NCBI RefSeq assembly: GCF_001641265.1
Contig: NW_020167524.1
Coordinates: 868,001 to 932,000 of the forward strand
Length of the DNA stretch: 64,000 bases
Reading direction: 5' to 3'
Source: Pseudogymnoascus destructans
Taxonomy: Eukaryota > Ascomycota > Leotiomycetes > Thelebolales > Thelebolaceae
A model generated the notes under the pieces. The model was not told where the DNA came from and made no database searches. It saw only the letters and a list, made by a program, of their open reading frames with translations. Positions 47,301 through 58,317 of this stretch are shown here, in pieces; position 1 is the stretch's first letter, and each line of letters begins with the position of its first letter. Position numbers and translations under genes: made by a program.

Positions 47301-48021
47301 TCAGAAGGCTCAGGCACTCCACAGCTCTAAACAAAAGGGGCTACACGTGCCTGGTCCTCATGTTCTGCAGGCTCATAGACGTCGGCGCTCACGCCTCCTC
47401 CATCATGCTGATGATGAGCAGCAGAGAATTATCAATCTTCAACAGAAAAAAGAGGACACTTTGGAAAAGATGGATCAAAGAAACGCAAAGGCCAGACAGG
47501 ACCTTGATACCACACTCGACGAAGCCGTGCTCGCGGATAAAGAACGCCAAGAAGAGGTACAGGTGAATAAATTCCTAAGCGATGAGGTCCAAAAGCAGGA
47601 GCAAAATGAAAATCTGGCGAGGCAAGGGAAGGCCCCGGCAGGGAAGGGGTTTACCATGGCTCCTCCCAGCTCCGACTTGCAGGGCACCAGCCCCTACGAT
47701 ACGAAGTATCATGCCACAGAGCCAGAGGCAGAGGATGCGGGGTGGACTGAGGTTGTGAAACCCAGGCATGGGCATGCTAAAGAGGCAGCTAGGGGGAATG
47801 GGACTCAAAAACTTCCTGCCCAGCGTCAGAATGGTTCAACAAATCATAATGGACAGGCGAAGAAAGGCATTTCAGCAGTTCAACAGAAGCTGCCGAGTCC
47901 CCCGAATACGCAATTGCCTCAGCCACCAGGGAACGTGGGTACAGGATACGGCGCGCCTGGAAGCAGTAGCAGCACGCAACCGCGTAGCTGGGCCAATATT
48001 GCGGCATCCAAGCCTCTTTGA
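44320..48021 (+). CDS. Large low-complexity protein with triplicated exon motif and coiled coil, unknown function
   Basis: Five exons, 44320-44680, 44731-44913, 44966-45172, 45226-45747 and 45797-48021, all joined in phase 1, give 1165 residues. Exons 2, 3 and 4 each open with the same motif: RYHIDSNNIVFPKTLRHQ, TYHSASNNIAFPKTLRRQ and RYHRESKNIFFPKTLRQP; exons 1-3 end with a Pro-Arg/Ser-Arg-x-Glu-Leu/Phe-x-Gly tail. This is a clear case of exon multiplication. The start of exon 5 has THEHIQPTAHHINTKEYTRE and LPVRDTEVRP, matching the motif of the divergent neighbour. The middle is Ser/Pro-rich. Residues about 800-1020 are Glu/Lys/Arg-rich with heptad-like spacing, probably a coiled coil. Structure, not catalysis, is suggested. 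No known domain was recognised. The start ATG is at 44320; no other in-frame ATG is close. Confidence 0.75.
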
Positions 48022-48172
48022 AAACGGACTGGGACGAAGATGAAAAAGGTAAGTCAACAGGGCGAACGAATGTCAAACAACTTCCATAGTGTTATTATCT
48101 GTCACATATTATAAATCTATTCTACAATAAAAAAATTAACGTAACGTATGGGGAAGTCGGACATATGGGGTA

Positions 48173-49928
48173 CTCGGTGTTCCACCCACTCGCTTCGCTC
48201 GTAGGTGGCGACAGCAAGTTGTGCGTGCGACGGCAAGATGTGCGTACACCGCTATTTTGATATATAGAGAAAATAATAGTATTCTTCATAACATAGTATC
48301 TACAATGCCTCAAAATATCGATCCTACTATGATTGCTCGCCTTAATGAGGCCCAGCAGTTCTTCTTAAAACAACCAAGTACATATACAATTGCTTGGGTT
48401 GCAAATAAATTCAATGTCAACCGTGAGACACTCCGACGTCGTATTACGAGTACTACGTCTCCTCAATTACCCCACGGAGGTAGCAATCGAGTCTTATTTC
48501 AATCGCAAGAGACTGCGGTCTGTCAATTCATATACGACCAACTTGAGCGCGGGGTCCCTGCCAACCGATCTATGATACTACGGGCAGTTGCAGACTTATG
48601 ACCTAATCATACAATACTATCACAACGGTGGCTACAACACTTTCTAAAAGCACACCCCGAATTTCATACAATTCACACGAAGACGTTAAATACACATCGG
48701 AAGCAAGCACAAAAGAAAGAGGTGTTTGAGGAATTCTTTCTCACATATAACGCCCTTATTACAAAACATAACATTAAGCCATATAATTTATGGAATGTTG
48801 ATGAGACAGGCTATATGATTGGGTGTTATAAGTCTACGGCTGTTATTGTACCAATCGGTGTAAAGCAGTGGACTGTTGATAACCCTGAGAATCGGCTCTC
48901 TGTTACTGTAATTGAGGCAGTAAATGCAAGTGGTGCTGCACTTGCAGAAGCTATCATTATCCCTGGCAAACTTCATATGGATTCATGGTACAATGATGAC
49001 CTTGAGCCAAATGCTCTCATTATTGTAAATGAGAGCTGGTATTCAAAAGGCACTTGATCAAGCAGTACGTAGCTACGACTATGAGTATAAGCTACGTACG
49101 TTCCTTTCAGACCTCCCGCAAATCCGACGGCAATCTCTACCTGTCCGTACAATTCAATCTGGTTGGAGAAATGCAGGACTATATCCATATAATCCTTTAC
49201 TTGTAATTGACAAGATACAAGAGACTCGGAATCAAACACCTGATTATGAGCCATTTGCTTCATATAATATTATCTCAACACCGAAAATAACTATGCAAAG
49301 TGTGCAAGCGGTTGAACATTGGCAGAAGAGAGCAGAGGAAGCTTTCTCATCGCCTTCAAGAGAAGGGTTTCAATCATTTGCACGTGGAACTACAGTTGTT
49401 CTACACCGGGCAGAGCTCTATAAGACTGAGCTAGATATTATGACTTTACGTGCAGTAGAGCAGAAGGCAGCAAAGGCAAGGGCACGGAAATCACTACAGA
49501 AAGGAGGGCAGATTATATGCATTAGATGCATGGAAAATGCGGGAAGAGAAGGAAGCAAAGTTGCAACCAAAAGCAGATGCAAGAGCAGCAAGGGAATCGG
49601 ACCAAGTAGTAAAGCAGCTACAAGCGCAAGCACGTAAAATCGAAATTGAAGAGCGTAAGGTTGAGAGGAAGCCGGTAGCAGAGTGAAAGAAGGAAGGGTT
49701 GAAATCAAAAGTGATAATTTTATGGTATAGTAAGGATCAAAGTGATAGTAGTAGCGATAGTGGCAGTAGCGATGATAGTAGTTCTATTAATTTTATGTTT
49801 TAATTATATAGTTATATAGTTGCTATATAAGGCATCTTTTTCTTCGTTTTATGTGTCGCACATCTTGCTGTCGCACGCACAACTTGCTGTCGCCACCTAC
49901 GAGTGAAGCGAGTGGGTGGAACACCGAG
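48173..49928 (+). mobile_element. Pogo-type transposon with about 70-bp terminal inverted repeats, internally deleted
   Basis: 1756 bp. Ends begin CTCGGTGTTCCACCCACTCG and its reverse complement, nearly identical over about 70 bases, and the element is flanked by TA on both sides (48171-48172 and 49929-49930), the target of Tc1/mariner-pogo elements. The repeats carry a GCTTCGCTCG/GCTTCACTCG difference and hold the palindrome-like ACTCGCTTCGCTCGT. The transposase inside is broken, so the copy is non-autonomous. Confidence 0.88.
48304..49640 (+). pseudogene. Pogo-type transposase, internally deleted
   Basis: From ATG 48304 (MPQNIDPTMIARLNEAQQFF) a psq/HTH-type DNA-binding region reads VANKFNVNRETLRRRITST. 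A TGA at 48599 stops it. The frame continues with WLQHFLKAHPEFHTI and YNLWNVDETGYMIGCYKST, the first catalytic Asp. After NESWYSKGT (about 49055) the reading frame jumps and sequence resumes with IQKALDQAVRSYDYEY and then SGWRNAGLYPYNPLLV, so the second Asp region is deleted. A Lys/Ala-rich tail follows. Confidence 0.75.
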
Positions 49929-49986
49929 TAGTCGGACAAAAATGCCCTACCACCCACCAGCTTAGAATCTTCACACTGTCTACTAT

Positions 49987-51229
49987 GAACATCCAACAAC
50001 CTTGCAGCTGAAGACAACATCCAAAAGGCCACTGTTGCGCTTCAATTGAAGGAATTCAAATCAATTAGACTTGCTGCAGAGTACTTTGAAGTTCCCAAGT
50101 CAACTCTTGCTAATAGAATGTCTAGGAAGAAAACGCATGCTATAGCTCACGAAATTAAACAAGCTCTTTCAAATGCCGAAGCAAATACACTTGCACGGTA
50201 GATTACACGTCTCACAGGTTTTCGTGCAACTCCTATGTTGATCAAGGAAATGGCTGAAGAAGTTCCCGTACGATGCATCTAAATCGCGTCTTCTCAAATG
50301 ACCCTTCGGACCATAGGGCCATGGATGGATCTACAGATTCCTAAAACGACATCCAAACTTTAAAGGCATCTACTTAAGACAACTAGAGTCTACACGATAT
50401 AAAGAAGCCACTCCTATAAAGATTTCAGCTTGGTTTAACGCATTTAAGGCACAAATTAAGGAGCGAAAGTACAAGCCATGTAACATCTACAATATGGATG
50501 AGACAGGTTTTGCAGTTGGAGAGACTCAATCTACACGTATAATTGTTGATTCAACCTTGAAATCCTATTAGAAGGTGACAGCTAGGAAGCAGAAGTGGAT
50601 AACTGTACTTAAACGCATTGATGTAGACGGTGGTGCTTTACCACCTATGATTATATTCAAGGTGAAGAATACCAATTCAAGTTGGGTTCTAAAGGACACA
50701 CCTACAAACCAGCACTTCTCAACTAGTAGTAGCGGCTGGACTTCAAATAGTCATAGATTTGAGTGGTTACGGAAGGTATTTGAGCCTGACTCACACAAAA
50801 AGTCTAGAAATCACCTACAGATGTTGATTATGGATGGCTATTCTAGTGATATGATTGCACTGTGCATTAAGAATGACATTGACCTTCTTATTCTACCTCC
50901 TCATTGCTCTCATCTACTCCAGCCACTTGATGTTAGGGTGTATGGACCTCTTAAGTGATTTCATGCTTAGGAAGTGGATCAGTATACTCGAGCAGGAATA
51001 CAGCAAATCTAGCACTCCCACTAGGTTGAAATCTTCTAGTGTATTCGAGTGAAGGGTCTTATACCTCAAAACATCAGAAGTAGGTGGAGGCTAGCAGGTT
51101 TAATACCTTTCTCCTAGAAAGAGTTCTGTCTAATCTTCCGCTTCAACCAACTGAACCACCTTGCACTCCTCAAAAGTCAACTAATATTACTTCTCTAGAT
51201 CTCTTAATACTCCGTAGTTCTTCCCTAGT
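49987..51229 (+). pseudogene. Second pogo-type transposase remnant, multiple stops
   Basis: Plus-strand pieces read FKSIRLAAEYFEVPKSTLAN (HTH), then CNIYNMDETGFAVGETQSTR (first Asp), MLIMDGYSSDM and LPPHCSHLLQPLDVRVYGPL (second Asp and its family signature). Several in-frame TAG/TGA codons and frame breaks interrupt it, many of them at places where relatives have Trp or Gln (for example before ITRLTGFRATP), consistent with C-to-T/G-to-A change. The C-terminus is cut by an LTR fragment at 51230. Confidence 0.75.
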
Positions 51230-51382
51230 GTAACGCTAACTTCTAAACGATAGAAGACATAGAGGTTTCTTACATAAGGTTGACTTGACAGAGGAGGCAG
51301 GGGATTAAACACAAAGCTTTCCAAGTAACACATTACAGTATTATAAAGAATACTATATTGAGTTGAGCACGAAGCTCCTATC
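51230..51382 (+). mobile_element. LTR fragment, family B
   Basis: Starts TGTAACGCTAACTTCTAAAC and matches 33242-33405 with about ten differences. It ends abruptly at CTCCTATC, where another element begins. Only the first half of the LTR is present. Confidence 0.7.
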
Positions 51383-51815
51383 TGTTACGATCGCTGCTTA
51401 GGGCTGCTAGCAGTTAGGGCAACAAGTAACGTAGGTCGTGGTGTAATGGGGGTAGTGGGGTTGGGAACTACCCGACTACATCAAACCATCACAACCATCA
51501 AACCATCACTACTATCATTGCCCATAATGGTCCAAAAGAGAAGTATTAAGGCTCTAGAACGCGAAATTGAAATAGACAAAGCAGTATTAGCTGTTAAATC
51601 AAACTAATACAAGTCTATTTTCGCAGCTATAAAAGCCTTGAAGGTGTTAGAGGAGACCTTGAGACATTGCCTAAAAGGGGGGCAAACACGCGCAGAAGCA
51701 CGTCAGAAACAGCAACTCCTATCCAAAAACCAAGAGCAAACCCTTCTAAAGTCGATTAAGCAACTTACAGCAAGTGGCTATGCTCCTAGCCATCACATAT
51801 TATGGAGTACACAGG
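51383..51815 (+). pseudogene. Third pogo-type transposase, N-terminal fragment
   Basis: ATG at 51527 opens MVQKRSIKALEREIEIDKAV, an in-frame TAA follows near 51605, and the frame continues with LKGGQTRAEARQKQQLLSK and LTASGYAPSHHILW, the HTH signature of another pogo subfamily. The rest is replaced by an unrelated element at about 51815. Confidence 0.65.
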
Positions 51816-52440
51816 TGAGCAGACCATCAGGGGTTGGCTCAGCTGACCTGAAAATGCCCCACTTTTATGACTAAACCTTGCACGTTGGTCAGCTAAGCTC
51901 ACATAGCATCACATGATATGGTCAGGTAGGGCGAAAAACGGTATATAAACAACAGTAGTAATTCAAATGCATTATTCACAATGGATGAGATAATTTCACT
52001 ACCTCAACAAGACCTATGGTCTAATACTGTTAGTATTGATAGTAGTCTTCAATTTGAGGATGAAAGATATCAGGAAGAACGACTTGTCACTGAAGAAGAA
52101 GGGGAGGAGGAGAAGGTAAGAGCCGCCTAATATATACTTAATGCATTACTAATGCATTAATATTGAAACAACCACAGTTATTTCAAGCGATGTTAGTGAC
52201 AAAGCAACCTGGGTAATGAAGGTAAACTATACAACATATTTACCAGAATACCCTGAAACATCCGAAAATGGGGTCGCCTATATCATCAATACTTCCTCAA
52301 TGACACCAGAAGCAGTTGATGCTATGTGTAATAATGTGTGTTCTTCAGTATTCTTAATGCATTATCAAGTGGCTCCTACAGTTGACAAACTGCACAATAG
52401 GGCCTTTAGCGATACGAGTCTGATCTACTGAATACGAAAA
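51816..52440 (+). mobile_element. Unclassified element fragment, two-exon frame
   Basis: Begins near CAGGTGAGCAGACCATCAGG with a non-coding leader. An acidic frame from ATG 51981 (MDEIISLPQQDLWSNTVSID) ends at EEGEEE before a GTAAG donor; a downstream part, from about 52190, reads SDKATWVMKVNYTTYLPEYP and VDAMCNNVCSSVFLMHYQ to a TGA near 52430. I do not recognise a transposase family. It is cut by the gypsy sequence. Confidence 0.35.
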
Positions 52441-52739
52441 GAGTAGCAAAGCTGCTATGGCACACACTGCTAAAGAAAAAGCCAAGATGGCTGACCGAAA
52501 CCTAGAAGACTACAAAGTCTATGAATAAAAAAACAACCCTAGCAGATGAGTCTGAGAAGAAAGATGAACTTTAGGATGACTTCCTTGAAGCCTAAGAAGA
52601 TTTCAAGAAAATGGGCAAAACAGCTCAAGAAAGACGCAAGTCTATACTGTCAAATGGCTACTAGACAAGGACTTGGAATGTCAACACCTACACTGAATTC
52701 TAACAGCTGCCACCTAGCAGCCAAGAATATGCTTGGTCT

Positions 52740-53725
52740 ATGTTAAAAGCCATTATGAAGGACTACCTCCTCATTAGTCAAGATTCTAATACTACCATCG
52801 CAGAACAAAATGATGCTATTCTACAGCTCCAAGAAGAAATTCAAGACAAGGATGAAAAGATTACTAAACTGCAAGGCATTCAAAAATATCTTGAGAATAC
52901 AGCTCCTATTCGCAATGCAGCACCTCGCCAGTCTGCTCGCATTCCGGATCCTCCTATTCTTACGGATGGGATTGAACCAGCTTTTGAAGACTGGGTTGTG
53001 AAGATCCGACTCAAGCTGGAAGCCAACATCGACCACTTCCCAAATGACAAGATGCAGATGAGTTATCTCCAAAGCAGACTAGGAGGACTCGCAGTTCACC
53101 ATGTGAACCCAAGGCTTCGCATTACCTCACCAAACATGCTTCAGTCAGCAGAAGAAATCCTCCAACTCCTTGAGAAAGTGTTTAGCGACCCCAATAGGAG
53201 ACACACTGCACAAACTGAGTATCGCAAGTTATACCAAGACAAGAATACCTTCACAACATTCTGGGCTGAATTCCAGTGACTCACTGCAGAGCTGGACTAC
53301 TCAGAAGAGACCTTGCTTGACGATCTCTGATTTAAAATCAACCAAGGCATGCAGAAAGCCCTTGTTGCAGAAGTGGGAGCTACCACCCTACATGAATTTG
53401 CGAAGAAATGCATGCTTGTGGATCAAAACCTACAGAGAATTCAAGAAAAGGAGAAGAGAATAAAGCCACAGCCGTTCACCTACCAGAAGCAGAGTGGCCG
53501 GAGCCCTACTGCTAGTACTGCTGTTGAAATAGTGGCACCACAGAAGAAGCTCTACCGCTCTCCCACCAAGATCCTGAGAAAGAATCGCTCATGAAGCTTG
53601 GCAAATGCTTCCATTGCCACGAAAGTGGCCATCGTGCTCATGACTGCCCTCAGAAACAGAAAGGCAGACTCAATGAGATCTCTGATACTGAGGATCCTAC
53701 CCAGTATGAGTCGGGAAAAGAATAG
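52740..53725 (+). pseudogene. Gypsy gag remnant with zinc knuckle
   Basis: The frame from about 52740 has a coiled segment (NDAILQLQEEIQDKDEKITK), then the capsid-like region EDWVVKIRLKLEANIDHF and NTFTTFWAEFQ, where a TGA (53277) replaces a probable Trp, and a second TGA near 53328. The CCHC zinc knuckle CFHCHESGHRAHDC lies at about 53611-53652. Gag forms the particle and binds RNA. The N-terminal part before 52740 holds more stops. Confidence 0.8.
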
Positions 53726-53789
53726 CCTCTAGAAAAGACGTCGCTAGAGGTTCTACAGCAAAATTGCCTCCTCTGCCTCATCATTATCC

Positions 53790-56700
53790 CATTTCGACTA
53801 TGACACTCCATTCTTAGCTACCTGCAGAATAGGAAGGAATCAAATTGTCATGCAAGCCTTAATGGATAGCGGTGCAACAGGTGGAAGCTTTGTGAATGCT
53901 GTTGACGCAAAACGAATTTGTGAAATTGAGAACATCTCTCCTATCCAACTTATAAAACCAAAGAACATTGAAGGATTTAATGGAGTTGCAGCACCTACAG
54001 TTACGCATGCTATATACCCTCGACTACAAATTGGAGATCACGTTGAAAGTCTATGCCCTCTATTCATTACTACTCTTGGGAAACATTCTATCATTCTTGG
54101 GAAAGCTTGGATGAAGCAGCATGGAGTCACACTCAAATATGGTAAACGACCAAGTCATCTTTCAAGCTGAGAAGGAAATCCAAGATAAAGAAGCTCCGAA
54201 GCCAGCCCTCCAACCTCATTATAAGAACAAGAACAAATGCACTGTTAAAAAGATTGGAGCTGCACCATTCAATATGCTTCGGAAGCAGAAAGGAGCTAAG
54301 GTTTTTGCAGTATCATTTAAAGATATACTTGCTGAACAAGCAAAGGAGGAAACGAAAGAAATCGACCCAAAACTGATCCTCCCAAAGGAGTTCCATAAAT
54401 ATCTCGATGTGTTCTCAAAACAGGCTGCAGACAAGCTCCCGCCTCACAGATATGCAGACCATCACATTGTGTTAGAAGGTAACTCGAAACTAGGGCATGC
54501 ACCACTCTATAACATGTCTTGAGAAGAGCTTGATCTTGTGAAGAAATACGTGGAGGACAATCTTACCAAAGGATTCATCGAAGCTAGCAAAGCACCATTT
54601 GCCTCACCTGTGTTATTTGTACGCAAACCAGGAGGTGGACTTCGATTTTGCGTAGACTATCACAAACTAAATGCGATCACAAGGAAAGACTCATACCCAC
54701 TTCCCCTCATTGATGAAACATTGGCTCAAATCACGGATGCCAAATATCTTACAAAGATTGATATTAGACATGCCTTTAATCGAATTCGCATGCAGACAGA
54801 GGAGGACAAAGATCTGACAAAATTCTTAGGACTCATCATTGGAGTTAATGGAATTCGCATGGATCCTGGAAAGGTGAACATTATACTCGATTGGAAAGAA
54901 CCAAAATCATTACGGGACACGCAAGCTTTTATCAGATTCTGTGTGTTCTATCGAAGGTTTATCAAGAACTATTCAAACATCATGAAACCACTTGTCAACT
55001 TAACGAAAAAAGACCATGTCTTCGAATGGACAGAAGCATGTCAGGAAGCATTCACACCTGAAAAAGACTGTCACAGAAGCCCCAGTCTTACAACATTTTG
55101 ATAGAGAGAAGACAGCCTATGTTGAAGCTGATGCCTCAGATTTTATTTTCTCAGGGGTACTGTCACAGAAAGATGACAAGGGAATCCTACATCCAGTTGC
55201 ATTCTTCTCGCAAAAGATGGCACCTGCAGAATGCAATTACAAAATCTATGACAAGGAGTTACTCGCCATCATCAGATGCTTCAAAGCATGGAGACCAGAA
55301 GTCGAGGGCACAGCAATGCCAGTCCAAGTTTTGTCAGATCACAAGAGTCTTGAATACTTCATGACAACAAAGAAGCTTACTCGAAGGCAAGCTCGATGGG
55401 CTGAGTTTCTGTCAAGGTTCAACTTTCAAATTATATATCGACCTGGGAAACAGAATGGAAAAGCAGATGCATTAACTCGAAGACCAGGAGATAGACCAGA
55501 AGGGAACGAAGAAGATGACCGCCAAAAACAACAACTTCAAACCCTGCTACCACTCAAGAGACTCCATCCAGACCTCCAAGAGATAAGGAAATTCGAAGAT
55601 GCTAAGGTGAATCAAGACATCCAACTCGCGCCAGTCCACCTACAGGAAGCAAGTATTCTAGAACTGCGCAACTTCAAGACAGCTTATGCAAAGACACTAT
55701 TTAGAAGCTTCAGAATGGAGAACAAAACAGTCCAGACATAGCTCTAGCATATTGCGAGGTGAAGGAAGGGCTCTTATATTATCATAATAGAGTCTGGGTT
55801 CCAGAAAGTGCTCACGTCGAACTCTTACAAGAAATTCATGACCAACCAGCAATGGGACACCCTGGCATTGGGAAGATGATTCGGGTCATCAAAAGACAGT
55901 ATTACTGGCCCCGGATGGATAAGACAATTATACAATACATCAAGAACTGCCATATCTGCAAAAGATCAAAACCTACAAGAGATGCTTATAATGGACTTCT
56001 TCAACCAATCCCTGTTGGCATCCAGCCGTGGCAGGACATATCACTCGACTTTATTACAGGATTGCCATTGTGTGAAGGAAACAATGCTATCCTTGTCGTA
56101 GCATGCCAACTTACAAAAGAACGCCATTTTATCCCATGTTTTGCAGGCCAAGAAGGCACAACTGCAGCAACAGCACAGCTACTCCTTCAACATGTATGGA
56201 AACACCATGGTTTACCAAATTCGATCATTGTAAGGATGCCTCCTTACACGGGGTACCCTCGGACCCATAAGACAACGCGGAATAGGCGACATAGTAGTAT
56301 AGCAGCATAGACGTTCTAGGGTCGGGGTCGATTCGGGCGGCAGACGGGAGTGGATCTACCGGTACGCTAAGGCCTAGCCGAGTCGGACCCCATTTAGGTA
56401 CATAAGGGGTAGGAAGCTATAAGCTCCCCCTTCATCTTTTTTGTATCCTTCGTAGTAGACCTATAGGATAGAATACAGCATCACCTCCGACTCGCACTCC
56501 CATATGCACCTACGGAGAGCCGTATTCCCTGTGTCCTTACAATCATATAACAAAATTGTCTACTGCCTTCCACCCAGAAACGGATGGGCAAACTGAGAGG
56601 TTCAATGCAGAACTTGAACGATATTTACGAGCTCATGTTAACTATCTCCAAGACAACTGGGTCGAATATCTTTGCATGGTAGAATTTGCAGCAAATGCTC

Positions 56701-57285
56701 TACCTTCAGACTATACAAAAATCAGCCCATTCTTTGCAAATAAGGGCTTCGAGCCAAGAATGAGTTTTGATATTAAGAACAGCAAGTTCCAAATAGCGCC
56801 ACAGGAACACAAGGATATGATACAAAGCATGAAAGATATTTGAGAGTTTCTGCAAGACCAAATCGCACTCTCGCAAACTCGCATGGAGACATTCGCAAAT
56901 CAACGCAGGAAAGCTGCACCAAGATATCAGGTTGGAGATCAAGTATGGCTATCTACACGAAATATCAGGACTCAGAGGCCATCGAAGAAACTCGATCACA
57001 AGCAAGTTGGTCCGTATAAGATTCTCGAACGAATTGGGCAAGTGGCATATCAATTAGAGCTACCACCAAGCATGAAGATACATCCTGTCTTTCACAGCAA
57101 CCTCTTACGACTTGACTCAGATGATGCTTTACAAGGCCAGCACCATAAACCACCCCTGCCAATCGTTATAGAAGATGAACTTGAATGGGAAGTTGAAGAA
57201 ATCCTAGACTCTAAATTCCTACGGAAGAAGCTGTTCTATATGGCAGCATGGAAGAACCACCCACCAGACAACACTTGGTATCCCG
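53790..57285 (+). pseudogene. Gypsy pol remnant (protease, RT, RNase H, integrase, chromodomain) with internal deletions
   Basis: Protease has the active-site ALMDSGATGGSF (about 53858). RT begins near 54538 with VRKPGGGLRFCVDYHKLNAI, but EDKDLTK is followed directly by FLGLIIGVNGIRMDP at about 54820, so the Tyr-x-Asp-Asp catalytic block is absent. RNase H reads AYVEADASDFIFSGVLSQ. Integrase has the zinc part with YYWPRMDKTI and CHICKRSKP, the first Asp in SLDFITGLP, and then loses the second-Asp block; STAFHPETDGQTER follows the LTR at 56229-56541. Near 57170 EDELEWEVEEILDSKFLRKK is the chromodomain, cut by the LTR at 57286 and completed after 58196. Confidence 0.85.
56229..56541 (+). mobile_element. 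Solo LTR, family C, 313 bp, TSD ATCAT
   Basis: Starts TGTAAGGATGCCTCCTTACA, ends GTGTCCTTACA, and is flanked by ATCAT on both sides (56224-56228 and 56542-56546). Its first 20 bases are an 8-bp inverted repeat (TGTAAGGA/TCCTTACA), so the LTR end motif also occurs at bases 13-20. It lies in the integrase region of the gypsy element. No internal retrotransposon remains. Confidence 0.9.
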
Positions 57286-58196
57286 TGTAATGGTGGGTGC
57301 ACCAGATGTGAGAATCTAGCCACCCAAGGGAAGGGATGATTTTACTAAGACAACACACTGTCTTAGGAAAAAGAGCCAAAGGGTCGTAGCTTAGACTATT
57401 CCACAATGCAGCAATCAGGTGTATGATGTAGTGGAGTGGTTTAGACAAGTTGTAACAAATGTTGAGTCTGAGAACTCAGGGATAAGTCAGAGGTTAGCAC
57501 CTCACTGACTTTTCAGAAACAAGGAGTAACAAGATGAATGCTTGGAAGCTTGGAAAAGACGTGGAAGTATGTGATAGTCGATTTACTGTATTGTCTGCTT
57601 GCCCTTTCTTAAGGAAAGGGCAATCCTATTTATGCTAAAGGAATGTAGTTCTCTCATTTTCCAAGACTTTCCATGACTTACCAGGCTTGGTAACTGTAGT
57701 CGATGTAAGAGAATCCCATAGAACCATCTCTTAGGTTCGTAGCCTATAGGAAGTAAAAGGAGGTCCAAGGTCAGAGTACCCCTATAGACAAATTATGTCA
57801 TAGACAAATTATGTCATAGCTTAACCAATCTTGTCGGTAACTAAAGAGCGATGACATATAATGAATCATAGAGGTTCGTAGGAGCTTTTAGAGCTATCGT
57901 TCATGCTCCTAGGCCTCTAGTTGGTAGAGATATGTCATGTGGTAGTATGAGTGATGTCATGTAATGAATCATAGAGGGTTGTAGAGATATGCTATGTGGT
58001 AATATCGGCCCAGTAACTAAGGAGCGATGACGTGTAATGAATCATAGATGGTTGTAGCAATCGTTGAGTAGTATTGCTCTTGTTGTTGGTGTGATAAGCC
58101 AAAATATGTATAGTGACTTGTAGGTTTGAGGAGGAGATTTCCAAGTTTGCTCTTGAGTTTGATAGCAAACTGAGTGCAACGAATGTCAGTATGACA
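57286..58196 (+). mobile_element. Solo LTR, family A, 911 bp, TSD TCCCG
   Basis: Same family as 34067-34975 (TGTAATGG ... ATGACA) and flanked by TCCCG on both sides (57281-57285 and 58197-58201). It interrupts the chromodomain region of the gypsy element; sequence after it (CTACAAACTTCAACAATGCA) continues the coding frame of the interrupted gene to a TGA near 58272. Solo structure means internal sequence was lost by recombination. Confidence 0.92.
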
Positions 58197-58317
58197 TCCC
58201 GCTACAAACTTCAACAATGCACCTGAACTCACACAAGCTTTCCACCGAAAATACCCACAGAAGCCACAATGATCTTACTCTTGATCAGGAGATCAATCTT
58301 AGTAGGGGGGGGGGTAG

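Noticed and set aside
51383..51400. 5' LTR of the gypsy element at 51383
   Set aside because: Only the first nine bases (TGTTACGAT) agree with the 3' LTR; the following sequence differs and leads into a pogo-type transposase fragment.
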